Source: Salinactinospora qingdaonensis (GTDB taxonomy: Bacteria > Actinomycetota > Actinomycetes > Streptosporangiales > Streptosporangiaceae). From it: a stretch of 64,000 nt of DNA. The stretch is taken from NCBI RefSeq assembly GCF_039539445.1, contig NZ_BAABDD010000002.1, forward strand, positions 248,001-312,000, read 5' to 3'. Shown piece by piece: positions 26,410 to 35,941 of this stretch. Under the pieces are notes generated by a model that did not search any database, had not been told where the DNA came from, and worked only from the letters and a program-made list of their open reading frames with translations. Within the stretch, counting starts at the first letter, position 1, and each line of letters begins with the position of its first letter. Made by a program: the position numbers and the translations under genes.

Positions 26410-27174
26410 ATGGAGATGGACAGCGCGGAACGCATTGACGCGATCGTGGCCCTGTTGCGGGAGACCGGTGAGGTCGCCGTGGCCCACCTCGCAGAGCGGC
26501 TCGGACACTCCGAGATGACGATCCGTCGCGACCTCGATCAGCTCGCCGGTCAGGGGGTGCTGAGACGGGTCCGTGGCGGCGCCATCAGCCTGCTCCCCAG
26601 AGGGCAGGAGCCGCCCTTTGCGATCCGCGAGCGCCAGGCCGTCGAGGCCAAGGAGCGCATCGCTCTCGCCGTGAACGATGTGATCGGCGCGGGGGAGGCG
26701 GTGGTCGTGGACAGCGGGACCACCGCCGCGCGGGTGGCCCACGCCTTCGTGGATCGTCCGCTCACGGTGATGCCGCTCTCGTTGCAAGCCGCGTCGGCGC
26801 TGAGTGCCAGCCGGGAGACCAAGCTCCTTATGGCAGGAGGGGAAGTCCGTCCCGGTGAACTGTCCCTGATTGGCCCGTTGGCCGAGGAGTCACTGGGTGC
26901 GGTGCGGTTCGACACAGCCGTGCTCAGTTGTTGCGGTCTGACCGTGACCGACGGTGTCACAGCCCACGACCTGGGCGACGTCGCCGTTAAACGCGCTGCC
27001 ATGCGTTCTGCACAACGGATCGTCATGGCCGCGGACTCCACCAAGCTCGGTCAGGTGACCATGGGCTACGTCGCTCCTCTTTCCAGGATCGACATGCTGG
27101 TCACCGACACCGACGCTCCTGATGACATCGTGACCGAGATTCAAGCTTGCGGAGTGGCGGTACTTCGTGTCTGA
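26410..27174 (+). CDS. DeoR-family transcriptional regulator
   Basis: Regulator of 254 residues. The N-terminal helix-turn-helix is the standard DeoR type (VAVAHLAERLGHSEMTIRRDLDQLAGQGVLRRVRGGA). The C-terminal sugar-phosphate sensor domain has VVVDSGTTAARVA, LLMAGGEVRPGELSLIGPLA and AADSTKLGQV, the conserved effector loops. Starts at 26404 (TTG), 26410 and 26416 (ATG) are all possible; none has a strong ribosome site. Its end overlaps the next gene by 8 bp, so it is co-transcribed with an MFS transporter. A sugar phosphate or related metabolite is the likely effector; the substrate cannot be read from sequence. Confidence 0.92.
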   Translation: MEMDSAERIDAIVALLRETGEVAVAHLAERLGHSEMTIRRDLDQLAGQGVLRRVRGGAISLLPRGQEPPFAIRERQAVEAKERIALAVNDVIGAGEAVVVDSGTTAARVAHAFVDRPLTVMPLSLQAASALSASRETKLLMAGGEVRPGELSLIGPLAEESLGAVRFDTAVLSCCGLTVTDGVTAHDLGDVAVKRAAMRSAQRIVMAADSTKLGQVTMGYVAPLSRIDMLVTDTDAPDDIVTEIQACGVAVLRV

Positions 27175-28429
27175 GATCCAGCACCCTACCACCGAACGTC
27201 GACCCGACGCCGGCCGGCCAGCACCCGAACTGCGGCGCGCCCGGATGTCGGTATCTGTGTACTTCTTCATCGCGGGCGTGATCATCGCGACATGGGCTGC
27301 GCGTATCCCCGCGGTCAAGGCGCAGACGGGGCTCAGCGACGGTGCGCTCAGCATCGGACTGCTCGGATTGGCCGTTGGCGCACTGGCCGCCATGCAGGTC
27401 GCTGGCCGTATGGTCGACCGTTTCGGTAGCGCGGCCAACATCGTGCCGGCCGCGGTCTTTGGCAGCCTCGCGCTCATCGCGCCCGGGCTGTCCAACTCGC
27501 TGGCGTCGCTGTTCGTCGCGCTGGCCGCCGTGGGCGCCGGCCACGGTCTCATCGACGTTCCAATGAACGTGCACGCCGCGCGGGTCGAACGTCGCTATGG
27601 CCGTCCCATCATGGCCTCTTTCCACGCCGCCTTCTCGATCGGGGGGTTCGTCGGCGCCGCTGTGGGCGCTCTGGCGGCGTGGGTTGGATTGAGCCCCTTG
27701 ATCACCTTCACGATCGTTGCCGTGGCGCTGGTGGCCCTGGCGCTGCCGGCCCGCACCCACCTACTGCCCGGTTTGGACGCCGATTCACCGGTGGGAGCGG
27801 CGCCTGCGGGGCACAGTCCGCCCAAGCGCGGGCGTAACCGTCTACCGTTGAAGATCGTCCTCTTCGGCCTCATCGCCATGTGCTCGATGGTGGCCGAAGG
27901 CGCCGCTACCGACTGGGCCTCCGTGTACCTCCACGACGGATTGGGAGCCTCCGGGGCGGTGGCAGCCCTTGGTTTCTCGGTTTTCTCCGCCATGATGGCG
28001 GCGGGACGTCTCGTGGGGGATCGCCTCACCGCACGCTTTGGCCCCGTCCTCTTGCTGCGTTGGGGCGGCCTGCTGGCCGGCGGCGGGCTGTCCGCGGGGC
28101 TGCTCGTGCCCTCGCCGCTTGTGGGCATCGTCGGCTTCGGCCTGATGGGTGCCGGACTGTCCTGCATCATCCCGCAGGTCTTCACCGCTGCCACCAACCA
28201 CGATCCGCTGCGCGCCGGCCGCAACCTGGGCTTCGTCAGCGCCATCGGTTACTTCGGGCTGCTCAGCGGGCCGGTGGCCATCGGGGCGATTTCACACAGC
28301 GCCGGTCTCGGGGTGGCCTTGGCGGTCCCGGTGGTGCTGTCGCTGCTCATCGCCGCCGGTGCGGTCACCCTGCGCCCTGGCGGGTCGCCAGCGCAGGAGC
28401 CGCAGCCCGAACCGGCCGTGGCGGCCTGA
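27167..28429 (+). CDS. MFS transporter (YbjJ-like)
   Basis: Membrane protein of 420 residues starting at GTG 27167, which overlaps the DeoR stop by 8 bp (GTGTCTGA), a sign of translational coupling. About twelve hydrophobic segments are visible, split by a cytoplasmic loop near residues 205-225 (PPKRGRNRLP). GRMVDRFGSAAN after helix 2 is the facilitator loop motif. Features such as SVYFFIAGVIIATWAARIPAVK and MNVHAARVERRYGRPIMASFHAAFSIGG are typical of the YbjJ-type group of sugar-porter-like carriers. The substrate is unknown. A hairpin terminator follows. Confidence 0.88.
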   Translation: MSEIQHPTTERRPDAGRPAPELRRARMSVSVYFFIAGVIIATWAARIPAVKAQTGLSDGALSIGLLGLAVGALAAMQVAGRMVDRFGSAANIVPAAVFGSLALIAPGLSNSLASLFVALAAVGAGHGLIDVPMNVHAARVERRYGRPIMASFHAAFSIGGFVGAAVGALAAWVGLSPLITFTIVAVALVALALPARTHLLPGLDADSPVGAAPAGHSPPKRGRNRLPLKIVLFGLIAMCSMVAEGAATDWASVYLHDGLGASGAVAALGFSVFSAMMAAGRLVGDRLTARFGPVLLLRWGGLLAGGGLSAGLLVPSPLVGIVGFGLMGAGLSCIIPQVFTAATNHDPLRAGRNLGFVSAIGYFGLLSGPVAIGAISHSAGLGVALAVPVVLSLLIAAGAVTLRPGGSPAQEPQPEPAVAA

Positions 28430-28456
28430 CCGCCACCGCAGCCGCGGAGCACACCC

Positions 28457-28489
28457 CTTGGCCCCCACCCGCCGCGGGTGGGGGCCAAG
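28457..28489 (+). terminator. Hairpin terminator after the MFS gene
   Basis: A perfect 15-bp stem (CTTGGCCCCCACCCG with its complement) with a CCG loop, 28 bp after the stop codon. Confidence 0.85.
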
Positions 28490-28657
28490 CGCGTCGCGGG
28501 AGAGTACACGCACTGGCTGGCTTCGGTCGGTCCCTGGCGGCGATCCAGGTGTGATGTGCGACTCGCCAGGGCACCATAGGACTGACCGTGTGCTCCCTCA
28601 GCATGGGGAAGGCAGCGGCCCCGGTCCGGACCGTCCCCGACGTGTAGGGAGACGCCC

Positions 28658-28828
28658 ATGTCCACCCTGGCCCTGTTCGGTATCGCCGTTCTCGCTACGC
28701 TGGCTGTGCTTGCCGCGCTGTTCTGGGTCGCCCTCCTCGGCGGCACGGGCACCCCCGCAGCCGAGGAATCCCCCGACGACGACGCCGTCGACCAGTCGTT
28801 CACCGCGCACGGCGGGCACCTCAACTGA
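28658..28828 (+). CDS. Small single-pass membrane protein
   Basis: Predicted protein of 56 residues. ATG 28658 has AGGGAGA about 5 nt upstream. Residues 4-27 form one strongly hydrophobic segment (LALFGIAVLATLAVLAALFW), followed by a Gly/Thr turn and an acidic tail with EESPDDDAVD, ending GGHLN. It sits alone between a terminator and the second DeoR regulator. I know no family or function. The hydrophobic helix, ribosome site and codon use argue that it is expressed. Confidence 0.6.
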   Translation: MSTLALFGIAVLATLAVLAALFWVALLGGTGTPAAEESPDDDAVDQSFTAHGGHLN

Positions 28829-28991
28829 GCGCCCGCCCCCCACTCGGTCCCACACCCCGCTTTCACGCGAGGCCAGCGGAAGGCGCCCCGGTCAGGAACA
28901 CCAGGTGATCGATTATGATCGAATCGCACTGGAATCGTTCATTGCGAGAGTCCGCGGTGCGGTAACGCCCGCACGGCCGGAGGAGACACCT

Positions 28992-29798
28992 GTGACAGAG
29001 GAGGGAAAGCCGACGTTCGCGGCCGAGCGGCGGGAACGCATCCTGGAATTGGTGCGCTCCAATGGGGCCATGGCTCTGCGCGACATCGCCAGCCAGGTCC
29101 GTGCGTCCGAGGTCACCGTCCGTCGTGACGTGCGGGCACTAGAGGCCGAAGGGCTGATCGACCGGCGCCGTGGCGGTGCCGCCCCGCCAGGACGGTTGGG
29201 CCACGAACAAAGCTACGCGCAAAAGACCCGGCAGGCCGCCCCGGAGAAACTCGCCATCGCTAAGGCCGCCGCGGCCCTGGTCGAGGACGACGACGCGATC
29301 GTGCTCGGACCCGGCAGCACAACCGAAGCGCTGGCCCGCGAGCTCATGGGGCGCCACAACCTAACCGTCGTGACCAACTCGCTCCTGGTCGCCCAAGTGC
29401 TGGTCAACGCGCCCGGCATCGATGTCATGGTCACTGGCGGCTCCCTGCGAGGGACGACGCTGGCACTCATCGGCTCGGCCACCGAACAGGCCCTTGCCGG
29501 CATCCGGGTCCACCGGGCCTTCCTCTCAGGTAACGGCCTCACCGTCGACCGGGGCCTGAGCACCCCCCACCCGGCGGTGGCCAGCGTCGATCAGGCTCTG
29601 GTCGCCTGCGCCCAGGAGACCGTCATCCTGGCCGACCACACCAAGATCGGCACCGACACCATGGTGCAGACGGTCCCCCCTGAACACATCAATCATCTGG
29701 TCACCGACAACCACGCCGACCCCGAAGTCCTCATGACCCTGGAGGACATGGGCACCACCGTCCATGTCGCCGTCTTGGAAAACGACCAGGGCGAGTAG
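28992..29798 (+). CDS. DeoR-family transcriptional regulator (second copy)
   Basis: Regulator of 268 residues from GTG 28992, with GGAGGA 7 nt upstream. The frame is open upstream; GTG 28905 would add VIDYDRIALESFIARVRG, which looks protein-like, so a longer form is possible. The helix-turn-helix (MALRDIASQVRASEVTVRRDVRALEAEGLIDRRRGGA) and the C-terminal sensor domain (LGPGSTTEALARELM, LSGNGLTVDRGLS, LADHTKIG) are standard for the family. It is about 29% similar by eye to the first DeoR and is probably not a recent duplicate. No target gene is adjacent downstream, so it may act on the small membrane-protein gene or at a distance. Confidence 0.9.
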   Translation: MTEEGKPTFAAERRERILELVRSNGAMALRDIASQVRASEVTVRRDVRALEAEGLIDRRRGGAAPPGRLGHEQSYAQKTRQAAPEKLAIAKAAAALVEDDDAIVLGPGSTTEALARELMGRHNLTVVTNSLLVAQVLVNAPGIDVMVTGGSLRGTTLALIGSATEQALAGIRVHRAFLSGNGLTVDRGLSTPHPAVASVDQALVACAQETVILADHTKIGTDTMVQTVPPEHINHLVTDNHADPEVLMTLEDMGTTVHVAVLENDQGE

Positions 29799-30163
29799 CC
29801 ACCCCCGCCGCGCCCACGACCGCGCCGCCCCCCTCGCGCGGTTGCGCACAGTCGGGCAGCCTCGCCTCCCCGCGCCCGGCGAGCCGACGTCGCACAGTAG
29901 CGCTCTGCCCGCCGCCCCTCGTCCAGCCAGGGGGCACCCGCACCGCGCCGAGCATGGATGTGCCGGCCCGCCGGCCGCAGCAAAACCCCAACTTTTCGGA
30001 CAGCGCCTTCTTCCCGGTCATCCCCGCTCGGTCCGCCCCCTGCCCGCGTTCGCGCCCCGCAGCGTTTCCCGCCGCGTCCACAGCGCCTCTACCGTGGAGG
30101 CTGGCGATCGACACACCCAGCCACGGCCGCTTCCGGCCCGACGACGAATTTGGAGGCCGCTGC
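29799..30163. other. Intergenic region before the glycosyltransferase
   Basis: No convincing gene. The downstream glycosyltransferase frame stays open into it, but the translation is low-complexity and TGGAGG marks the real start at 30164. Confidence 0.5.
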
Positions 30164-30958
30164 ATGCCCACTCCGGTTACCCTGCCCGAGCCCTGGTCGC
30201 GCTCCAACGTGAGCGTCGTGGTCCCGACCTACAACGAGGCCGACAACCTGACGCACCTGGTCGCCCAGCTTCTCGCGCTCGACCTGCCCAACCTGCGCAT
30301 CGTCGTCGTCGACGACGACTCTCCCGACGGCACAGGTGACATCGCCGAGAAACTCGCCGCCGAGCACGGCGGTCAGGGAACCGGCCGCATCACCGTTGTC
30401 CACCGCACGACCAAGGACGGACTGGGGCGGGCCTATGTAGCCGGCATGACGCGCGCACTCGCCGAAGGCGCCGAGTTCGTCGTCCAGATGGACGCCGACC
30501 TCAGCCACCACCCGGGGTATGTGCCGCAGTTGTTGGGAACCATGCTCTCCACCGGTGCCGGCGTGGTCATCGGCAGCCGCTACGTCTCCGGCGCCAGCCT
30601 GTCCCACCAGTGGAGCTTGCCGCGTCGCCTCCTCAGCACCTGGGCCAACACCTATGTCAAAGCCATCCTGGCGATGCCCATCCGCGACATCACGGCCGGG
30701 TTCAAAATCTGGCGCCGGGAAGCGCTGGAGGTCATGGAACTCTCCGATATCCACAGCAGCGGCTACAGTTTCCAGGTGGAGATGCACTTTCGCGCCTACC
30801 GCCGTGGACAGAAGATGGTGGAGATCCCCATCCACTTCGAGGACCGCCGCGAGGGCGACAGCAAGATGGATCTCGCCGTGCAGGTCGAGTCCGCACTGCG
30901 CCCCTTCCAGTTGCGCAGGTACGAGCGCCAGCCCCGCTCTACCCACCGGCCACGCTAA
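30164..30958 (+). CDS. Polyprenol-phosphate mannose synthase-like glycosyltransferase (GT2)
   Basis: Cytoplasmic GT2-family enzyme of 264 residues; ATG 30164 follows TGGAGG. It has VSVVVPTYNEADNLTHLV at the start, the nucleotide-sugar site VVVDDDSPDGTGDIAE, the metal motif QMDADLSHHP and the acceptor-region motifs GSRYVSG and RDITAGFKIWRREAL. These match dolichol-phosphate mannose synthases and actinobacterial Ppm1 catalytic domains, which move mannose from GDP-mannose to polyprenyl phosphate for lipoglycans and protein mannosylation. There is no C-terminal membrane part, so it is the single-domain form. It converges on the FAD-protein gene with a 21-bp gap. Confidence 0.88.
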   Translation: MPTPVTLPEPWSRSNVSVVVPTYNEADNLTHLVAQLLALDLPNLRIVVVDDDSPDGTGDIAEKLAAEHGGQGTGRITVVHRTTKDGLGRAYVAGMTRALAEGAEFVVQMDADLSHHPGYVPQLLGTMLSTGAGVVIGSRYVSGASLSHQWSLPRRLLSTWANTYVKAILAMPIRDITAGFKIWRREALEVMELSDIHSSGYSFQVEMHFRAYRRGQKMVEIPIHFEDRREGDSKMDLAVQVESALRPFQLRRYERQPRSTHRPR

Positions 30959-30979
30959 AGAGCCTGCCCAGCGGTACGA

Positions 30980-32380
30980 TCAACCGGCGACGTGGACCCC
31001 GCCACCGGAGACGGGGCGCTCGCGTAGCACTGTATCGGCGATGCGCTGGGCCAGGTGTTCGGCCTGCTCCCGGATCTCGGGAATGGCGGTCGTCTCGTAG
31101 AGCCTGCCGCGGCGCACCGGCCCCAAACCGAACAACCGGCGGCTCACCTTGCCCGAGGCGTCGATGAGCGCTCCGTGCGGGCAGGTGTCGATCCCCATGC
31201 CCAAGTGGTCGGGGCGGGCCAGCCCTTGCGCGAGCAACCCGCGCAGGAACGGTGAGGAGCCCGGGTGCGCCCCCGTGCAGTCGGCCACGGCGTCGGCCTC
31301 GACCACTCGCCCGTTGCCCAGTCGCGCGCGAACCCCTTCGTGGCCCGGTTCCACGCCTTCGATGCCGCCGGCGTGCACCCGCAGCCGTCCCGAGGCGCGC
31401 AGCGCCGCAACCTCCTCCGCCGCCTCGGGCGCCATCCGGTGCCGCGCGCTCTCCCAGTAGGTAGCGAAGCGTTCGAGGAAGATCTGCTGCTCCTCGCGGG
31501 TGAGCCCCTGCCACAACTGCGCCGTGTGGGGGCGCAGCGAATCGACGACATGGCGCCAGTCACCGGGGTAGGCCGCGATCGCCGCCCGCACCCGCCGGGT
31601 GAGGGTGCGCAGCGCCGGCGGTCCGCTCAGATCCACCGCGACCGGCGGCATCACCACCGGCGGGCGGTGTCGGTGGGGCAGCAGCCCGCGCCGCGAGACG
31701 GCATCGATCCGGGCCTGTGGGGCCGCCGAGGCCACCGACAGCGCTACATCCACCATGGTCAAACCGGTGCCGATCGTCAGGACCCGCCGGTGCCCCTGGA
31801 GCGTTTTCCCCGCTGTCTCGGGGGCCCACGGGTCGATCACCGGCACCCCCAGCTCGGCTGCCGCGGTAAGGGGACTCGGCCGCGCGTTTCCCGTGGCCAC
31901 GATGGCCGCAGCGGCGTTGACGCGCTCGCCTCCGGCCAGCCCCAGCGTCACGCCCCGGTCATCGCAGGTGGCAGAGACTACCCGCGCGGTACGGCACTCC
32001 AGCGAGGCGTGGGGTTCGGCCCATCGCGCGGTGGCCAGCAGCGTCTCCCACAGGTAGTCGCCGTAGTCGCCGCGCGGCAGGAACGTGGCGGCCCGGCAAT
32101 CTCCGTTGCGGCTGCGGGCCCATTCGACGAAGTGCGCCGGCTGCTCGGGGATGGCCGACATCGTCGTGGCCGGTGAGGCGAGCAGGTGGTGTTCCTCGGT
32201 GGTGGCGTAGGCCGTGCCCCGGCCGTGGCGGCCGTGCTCGTCGAACAGTACTAGTCGGTAGGGCAGCCGCAGCCACGTGGTGGCGCGCAGCAGCGCGATG
32301 GCGGTGAGTGTGGCACTCGCCCCACCACCTACGCACGCGATGATGGGCCGGTGCCCGTCGGCGGGGACCTCGTGCGGCAT
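30980..32380 (-). CDS. FAD/NAD(P)-binding protein (COG4529 / NAD_binding_9 type)
   Basis: Protein of 466 residues starting at ATG 32380. It opens with a dinucleotide-binding strand and loop (IIACVGGGASATLTAIALLR), continues with DEHGRHGRGTAYATTEEHHLLASPATTMSAIPEQPAHFVEW, and has AAIVATGNARPSP and VLTIGTGLTMVDVALSV, the second nucleotide site. This arrangement is typical of the FAD-NAD(P)-binding family represented by COG4529. Its members are poorly characterised; some lie near hydroxylase or siderophore genes. The substrate cannot be told from sequence, and it is 5 kb away from the siderophore genes, so a link is not supported. Confidence 0.8.
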   Translation of the reverse strand: MPHEVPADGHRPIIACVGGGASATLTAIALLRATTWLRLPYRLVLFDEHGRHGRGTAYATTEEHHLLASPATTMSAIPEQPAHFVEWARSRNGDCRAATFLPRGDYGDYLWETLLATARWAEPHASLECRTARVVSATCDDRGVTLGLAGGERVNAAAAIVATGNARPSPLTAAAELGVPVIDPWAPETAGKTLQGHRRVLTIGTGLTMVDVALSVASAAPQARIDAVSRRGLLPHRHRPPVVMPPVAVDLSGPPALRTLTRRVRAAIAAYPGDWRHVVDSLRPHTAQLWQGLTREEQQIFLERFATYWESARHRMAPEAAEEVAALRASGRLRVHAGGIEGVEPGHEGVRARLGNGRVVEADAVADCTGAHPGSSPFLRGLLAQGLARPDHLGMGIDTCPHGALIDASGKVSRRLFGLGPVRRGRLYETTAIPEIREQAEHLAQRIADTVLRERPVSGGGVHVAG

Positions 32381-32596
32381 AGCGTCACTCTATCGATCAC
32401 GAACGGGGCGCCAAGGGGGTCGCCTGACCGGGACCTCCCCGATACCAAGGGGCGCGAGTCGGCGCTACCCTTCCTCGAATCTATCGCGCCCGCCGCTGGC
32501 GGCGCACGTATCCGCCGCGTTACGTTTCCGGCCGCCTCCCGCCGCACCGTCCCCGCGGGAGCCTCCCACCCCGTCGGGGACGGCGCGGCGGTGAGC

Positions 32597-35167
32597 TCAC
32601 TCGCTGGCCAGCGCCGCGGTGATCGAGGCGCGTGCGGCCCTGCGGCTGGGCAGCACCGCGGCCACGAGACCGGCGAGTACCGCCGCCGCGACGAAGCCCG
32701 CGATTTGCCAGCCGGGCAGCACGAGGCTCACCTCCTCCAGCACCGCCCGCCCGGTGATCCAGCCGAACACGATTCCGACCGCGATCCCGGTCAGGGCGCC
32801 CAGCACCGAGACGATCACCGCCTCCAGCGACAGCATCCACCGCAGTTGCGCCCGTGACAGCCCCACGGCCCGCAGCAGCGCCGACTCGCGGGTACGTTCC
32901 AGCACCGACAACGCCATGGTGTTGGCGATACCGAATATCGCGATGAGGATCGCCATGCTCAGCAGCGCGGCCACCACCAGGAACATGACGTTGAACATGT
33001 CGGTGTACTGCTGTTTCAGCTCCGCTGCGCTTTGCACCCCGAGAGTGGGGTAGTCCGCGACCGCGGCGTCGACGACATCGCGTGCCTGCGTGGTCTCGAT
33101 CCCCTCGGCCTTAGCCACGGCCACCAGTTGTATCCGGCCGGTGTCGGCGAACTGCTCGGTGAAGTCGGAGTAGGCCACGACGATCGGGGCGAGGGCCTCC
33201 GTCTCCGAAGTTACCGCCACCACCTCGTAGGGGCGCTGCTGCTCGGTGCCGATGTCCACCTGGTCGCCGACCTCCACCCCCAGCATCTCGGCCATCGGTT
33301 GCGAGAGCACCGTCGTCTGATCGGTGAAGTCGGCGAGGTCGCCGGAGGTGGTCTCTTCGACTATCTCGGTGAGGTCACCGCCGGTCAGTGCCGAGACTCT
33401 CATCTGCGGCTGCTCCGCCACATGCGCATCGGCCTCGTGCAGCGAGTAGACCTTGTCGAGTTCGGGGGTCTGGCGCAGCTCGGCGGCCACCGCGGGCGGC
33501 ACCCCCTGCCGTTGTTCCTCCGCGGTCGTCCCGAGTTGGCGCATGATCTGATAGTCCACCGGCATCCGGTCGTCGAGCTGTTCGTCCAGGCTCGACTGCA
33601 CCGATGCGCTAAACACCGAGAACGCCGTGATCAACCCGGCGCCCACGGTCAGGGCGATCATGGCGGTCGCCGCTCGCTTGGGCGTGCGGCCGGCGTTGTC
33701 GGCGGCCAGCCTGCCCGGTACGCCGCTGCTGCGCATGGGGCCGCTGATGAGCCACACGAACCCGCGAACCAGCAACGGGCTCAGCAGCACCACCCCCAAA
33801 AAGCAGGTCACGCCCGCCGCGACAATCAGCGTCAGGTTGCGCGGGCTGGGGTCACCGCCCACCGCGAGGGCCACCATGGCCCCGCAGATGCCGAACAGCG
33901 CCACTGCCGCCACGATCCGCAGCCAGCCGACCCCCTTCTCCGAGCCCAGCGTCGCGCCGGCGCGCAGCGCCGCCAGCGGTGCGACCCGCGTGGCGCCCAG
34001 GGCGGGCACCAATGCGGCCCCCATGGTCACCAGGGTCCCAACACCCAGACTCGCCAGCACTGCCAGCGGGCTGACGACCAGCCCCGCCGTCGCCCCCGTG
34101 GTGGGATACATCAGCTCGGCCCCGAAGGTCAGTCCGGCCGCTCCCAGGCCGATACCGGCGAGTACGCCCACCGCCGAGGAGAGCAGACCGACGATCACCG
34201 CCTCGACCAGCACGCCGCGGAAGAGTTGCCCGCGCACCGCGCCGAGGCAGCGCAGTAGCGCCATTTCGCGCTGGCGCTGGGCGATGAGGATGGCGAAGGT
34301 GTTGTAGATGACGATGGCGGCCACGAACATCGCCACAGCGGCGAACAACAGCAGCCCGCTGCGCATGATCTCCAGTTCGGCGCCGGCCCGCTCGGCCAGC
34401 GTCTCGCCCACCTCCTGGCCGGTCTGCACCTGGGCGGCTTCACCGGTGGCCGCGGCCACCTCTTCTTGGAGTTGGTGCACCGGAACGCCTTCGGCCCCCA
34501 TGACATAGATCCGGGTGTAGCCCGAGCCGGCGGGCAGCTCGACCATCTCTTGGGCGCGTTCGGGAGTGAACGCTACTGCCCCCCGCTGGGACACGGAGCC
34601 TTGGATGCCGAGGTCGATCAGCCCGACGACCGTGAACGAGCGCGGCTCTCCCTGGGGATCGAGCACCTCCACGGTGTCGCCGACGCCGAAATCGTTGTCG
34701 TTGGCGCTGCCGGTGTCCAGCGCCACCTCGTTGTCGGCGGTGGGCAGCCGCCCCTCGAACGCCTCGTAGCGGCTGACCTCCCCGCCCACCGACATACCCA
34801 ATGTGGGGATGTAGCCGACCGCGCGGCCGTCGCGGTCCAGCAGCGGTGCCGGCCCTTCGAGTACGCCTTGGACGCTCTCGATCTCGGGCAGGTCCCGCAA
34901 CGCCGCCACCGTCTCGACGTCGGAGGCGCCCGGCTCGCCCGTGGGTTCTTCGTCCGGGTCCGGCCCTGCCTTGGCGACACCCGTCGCGGTGACGATCACA
35001 TCGATCTTGCCGGCCGACCCCATCACCTGCCGGCTGAAGTCCGCGCGCAGCGTGTCGGAGAAGACGAGCGTGCCCGTCACGAACATGATCCCCAGCACGA
35101 TCGCCAGAGCGGTGGTGAACAGCCGTCGCTTGTGCAACCGGAGCCCGGCCAGTGTGGTGCGCAGCAC
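32597..35167 (-). CDS. ABC transporter permease, MacB/FtsX type, two FtsX domains
   Basis: Permease of 856 residues starting at GTG 35167, behind GAAGGGTAGG. It has an N-terminal membrane helix (RLFTTALAIVLGIMFVTGTLVF), an extracytoplasmic MacB-type core domain (about 45-250), a first FtsX bundle (about 270-400), further helices near 415-475, a second core domain (about 500-715) and a last FtsX bundle (about 725-850; RESALLRAVGLSRAQLRWM). This duplicated layout is common in actinobacterial exporters for antibiotics, lipids or cell-envelope components. The ATPase gene ends 6 bp upstream. Both genes diverge from a two-component system that may control them. Confidence 0.92.
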   Translation of the reverse strand: MLRTTLAGLRLHKRRLFTTALAIVLGIMFVTGTLVFSDTLRADFSRQVMGSAGKIDVIVTATGVAKAGPDPDEEPTGEPGASDVETVAALRDLPEIESVQGVLEGPAPLLDRDGRAVGYIPTLGMSVGGEVSRYEAFEGRLPTADNEVALDTGSANDNDFGVGDTVEVLDPQGEPRSFTVVGLIDLGIQGSVSQRGAVAFTPERAQEMVELPAGSGYTRIYVMGAEGVPVHQLQEEVAAATGEAAQVQTGQEVGETLAERAGAELEIMRSGLLLFAAVAMFVAAIVIYNTFAILIAQRQREMALLRCLGAVRGQLFRGVLVEAVIVGLLSSAVGVLAGIGLGAAGLTFGAELMYPTTGATAGLVVSPLAVLASLGVGTLVTMGAALVPALGATRVAPLAALRAGATLGSEKGVGWLRIVAAVALFGICGAMVALAVGGDPSPRNLTLIVAAGVTCFLGVVLLSPLLVRGFVWLISGPMRSSGVPGRLAADNAGRTPKRAATAMIALTVGAGLITAFSVFSASVQSSLDEQLDDRMPVDYQIMRQLGTTAEEQRQGVPPAVAAELRQTPELDKVYSLHEADAHVAEQPQMRVSALTGGDLTEIVEETTSGDLADFTDQTTVLSQPMAEMLGVEVGDQVDIGTEQQRPYEVVAVTSETEALAPIVVAYSDFTEQFADTGRIQLVAVAKAEGIETTQARDVVDAAVADYPTLGVQSAAELKQQYTDMFNVMFLVVAALLSMAILIAIFGIANTMALSVLERTRESALLRAVGLSRAQLRWMLSLEAVIVSVLGALTGIAVGIVFGWITGRAVLEEVSLVLPGWQIAGFVAAAVLAGLVAAVLPSRRAARASITAALASE

Positions 35168-35173
35168 GGTCGC

Positions 35174-35941
35174 CTACCCTTCCAGCTTCACGAGGCGGTC
35201 CAGTACCAGTTCGGCGGTGGGCGTGCCCACCTCGTCGACCAGTCGGCCGTCGCGTAAAAACACCACGCGGTCGGCGTAGGCGGCAGCCATCGGGTCGTGG
35301 GTGACCATGATTACGGTCTGCTCCAGCTCCCGAGCGGAGTCGCGGAGGAAACCCAACACCTCCGCGCCCGAACGCGAGTCGAGATTGCCGGTGGGCTCGT
35401 CGGCGTAGACGACCTCCGGGTCGTTGAGCAGCGCCCGCGCCACGGCCACGCGCTGCTGTTCGCCACCGGAGAGCTTCACCGGCAGATGGTCGAGCCGGTC
35501 GTGCAGCCCCACGACCTCCACGATGCGCTCGAACCGTTTGGGTTCCACCTTGCGTCGGGCGATCTCGGCCGGGAGCACGATGTTTTGCTGGGCGGTCAGC
35601 ATCGGCAACAGGTTGAACGATTGGAAGATGAAGCCGATGCGGTCGCGCCGCAGCAGTGTCAACTCCCGGTCCTTGAGGCCGGTGATGTCGGTACGGCCCA
35701 TGTGCACCGACCCCGACGTGGCTGTATCCAGTCCGGCCAGGCAGTGCATCAGCGTCGACTTACCCGACCCTGAGGGGCCCATGATCGCGGTAAAGGCGCC
35801 CCGGGCGAACGCCACGTCCACCCCGTCCAGCGCGCGTACCGCCGTGGCCCCCGTGTCGTAGACCTTCGTCAACCCCTGAGCGACCACCGCAGGGGGCGCG
35901 TCGGTCTGCGGGGCGGCCTGGTGGGCCATGGTCTCGCTCAC
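35174..35941 (-). CDS. ABC transporter ATP-binding protein (MacB/LolD type)
   Basis: ATPase of 255 residues from GTG 35941, with AGGAG 8 nt upstream. Walker A is GPSGSGKST, the Q-loop region FIFQSFNLLPMLT, the ABC signature LSGGEQQRVAVARAL, Walker B VVYADEPTGNLDS and the switch His in MVTHDP. FNLLP and the EPTGNLDS sequence are characteristic of the MacB/LolD/FtsE subgroup that works with FtsX-type permeases. It is co-transcribed with the permease next to it, and together they form an exporter driven by mechanotransmission across the membrane. Confidence 0.95.
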   Translation of the reverse strand: MSETMAHQAAPQTDAPPAVVAQGLTKVYDTGATAVRALDGVDVAFARGAFTAIMGPSGSGKSTLMHCLAGLDTATSGSVHMGRTDITGLKDRELTLLRRDRIGFIFQSFNLLPMLTAQQNIVLPAEIARRKVEPKRFERIVEVVGLHDRLDHLPVKLSGGEQQRVAVARALLNDPEVVYADEPTGNLDSRSGAEVLGFLRDSARELEQTVIMVTHDPMAAAYADRVVFLRDGRLVDEVGTPTAELVLDRLVKLEG

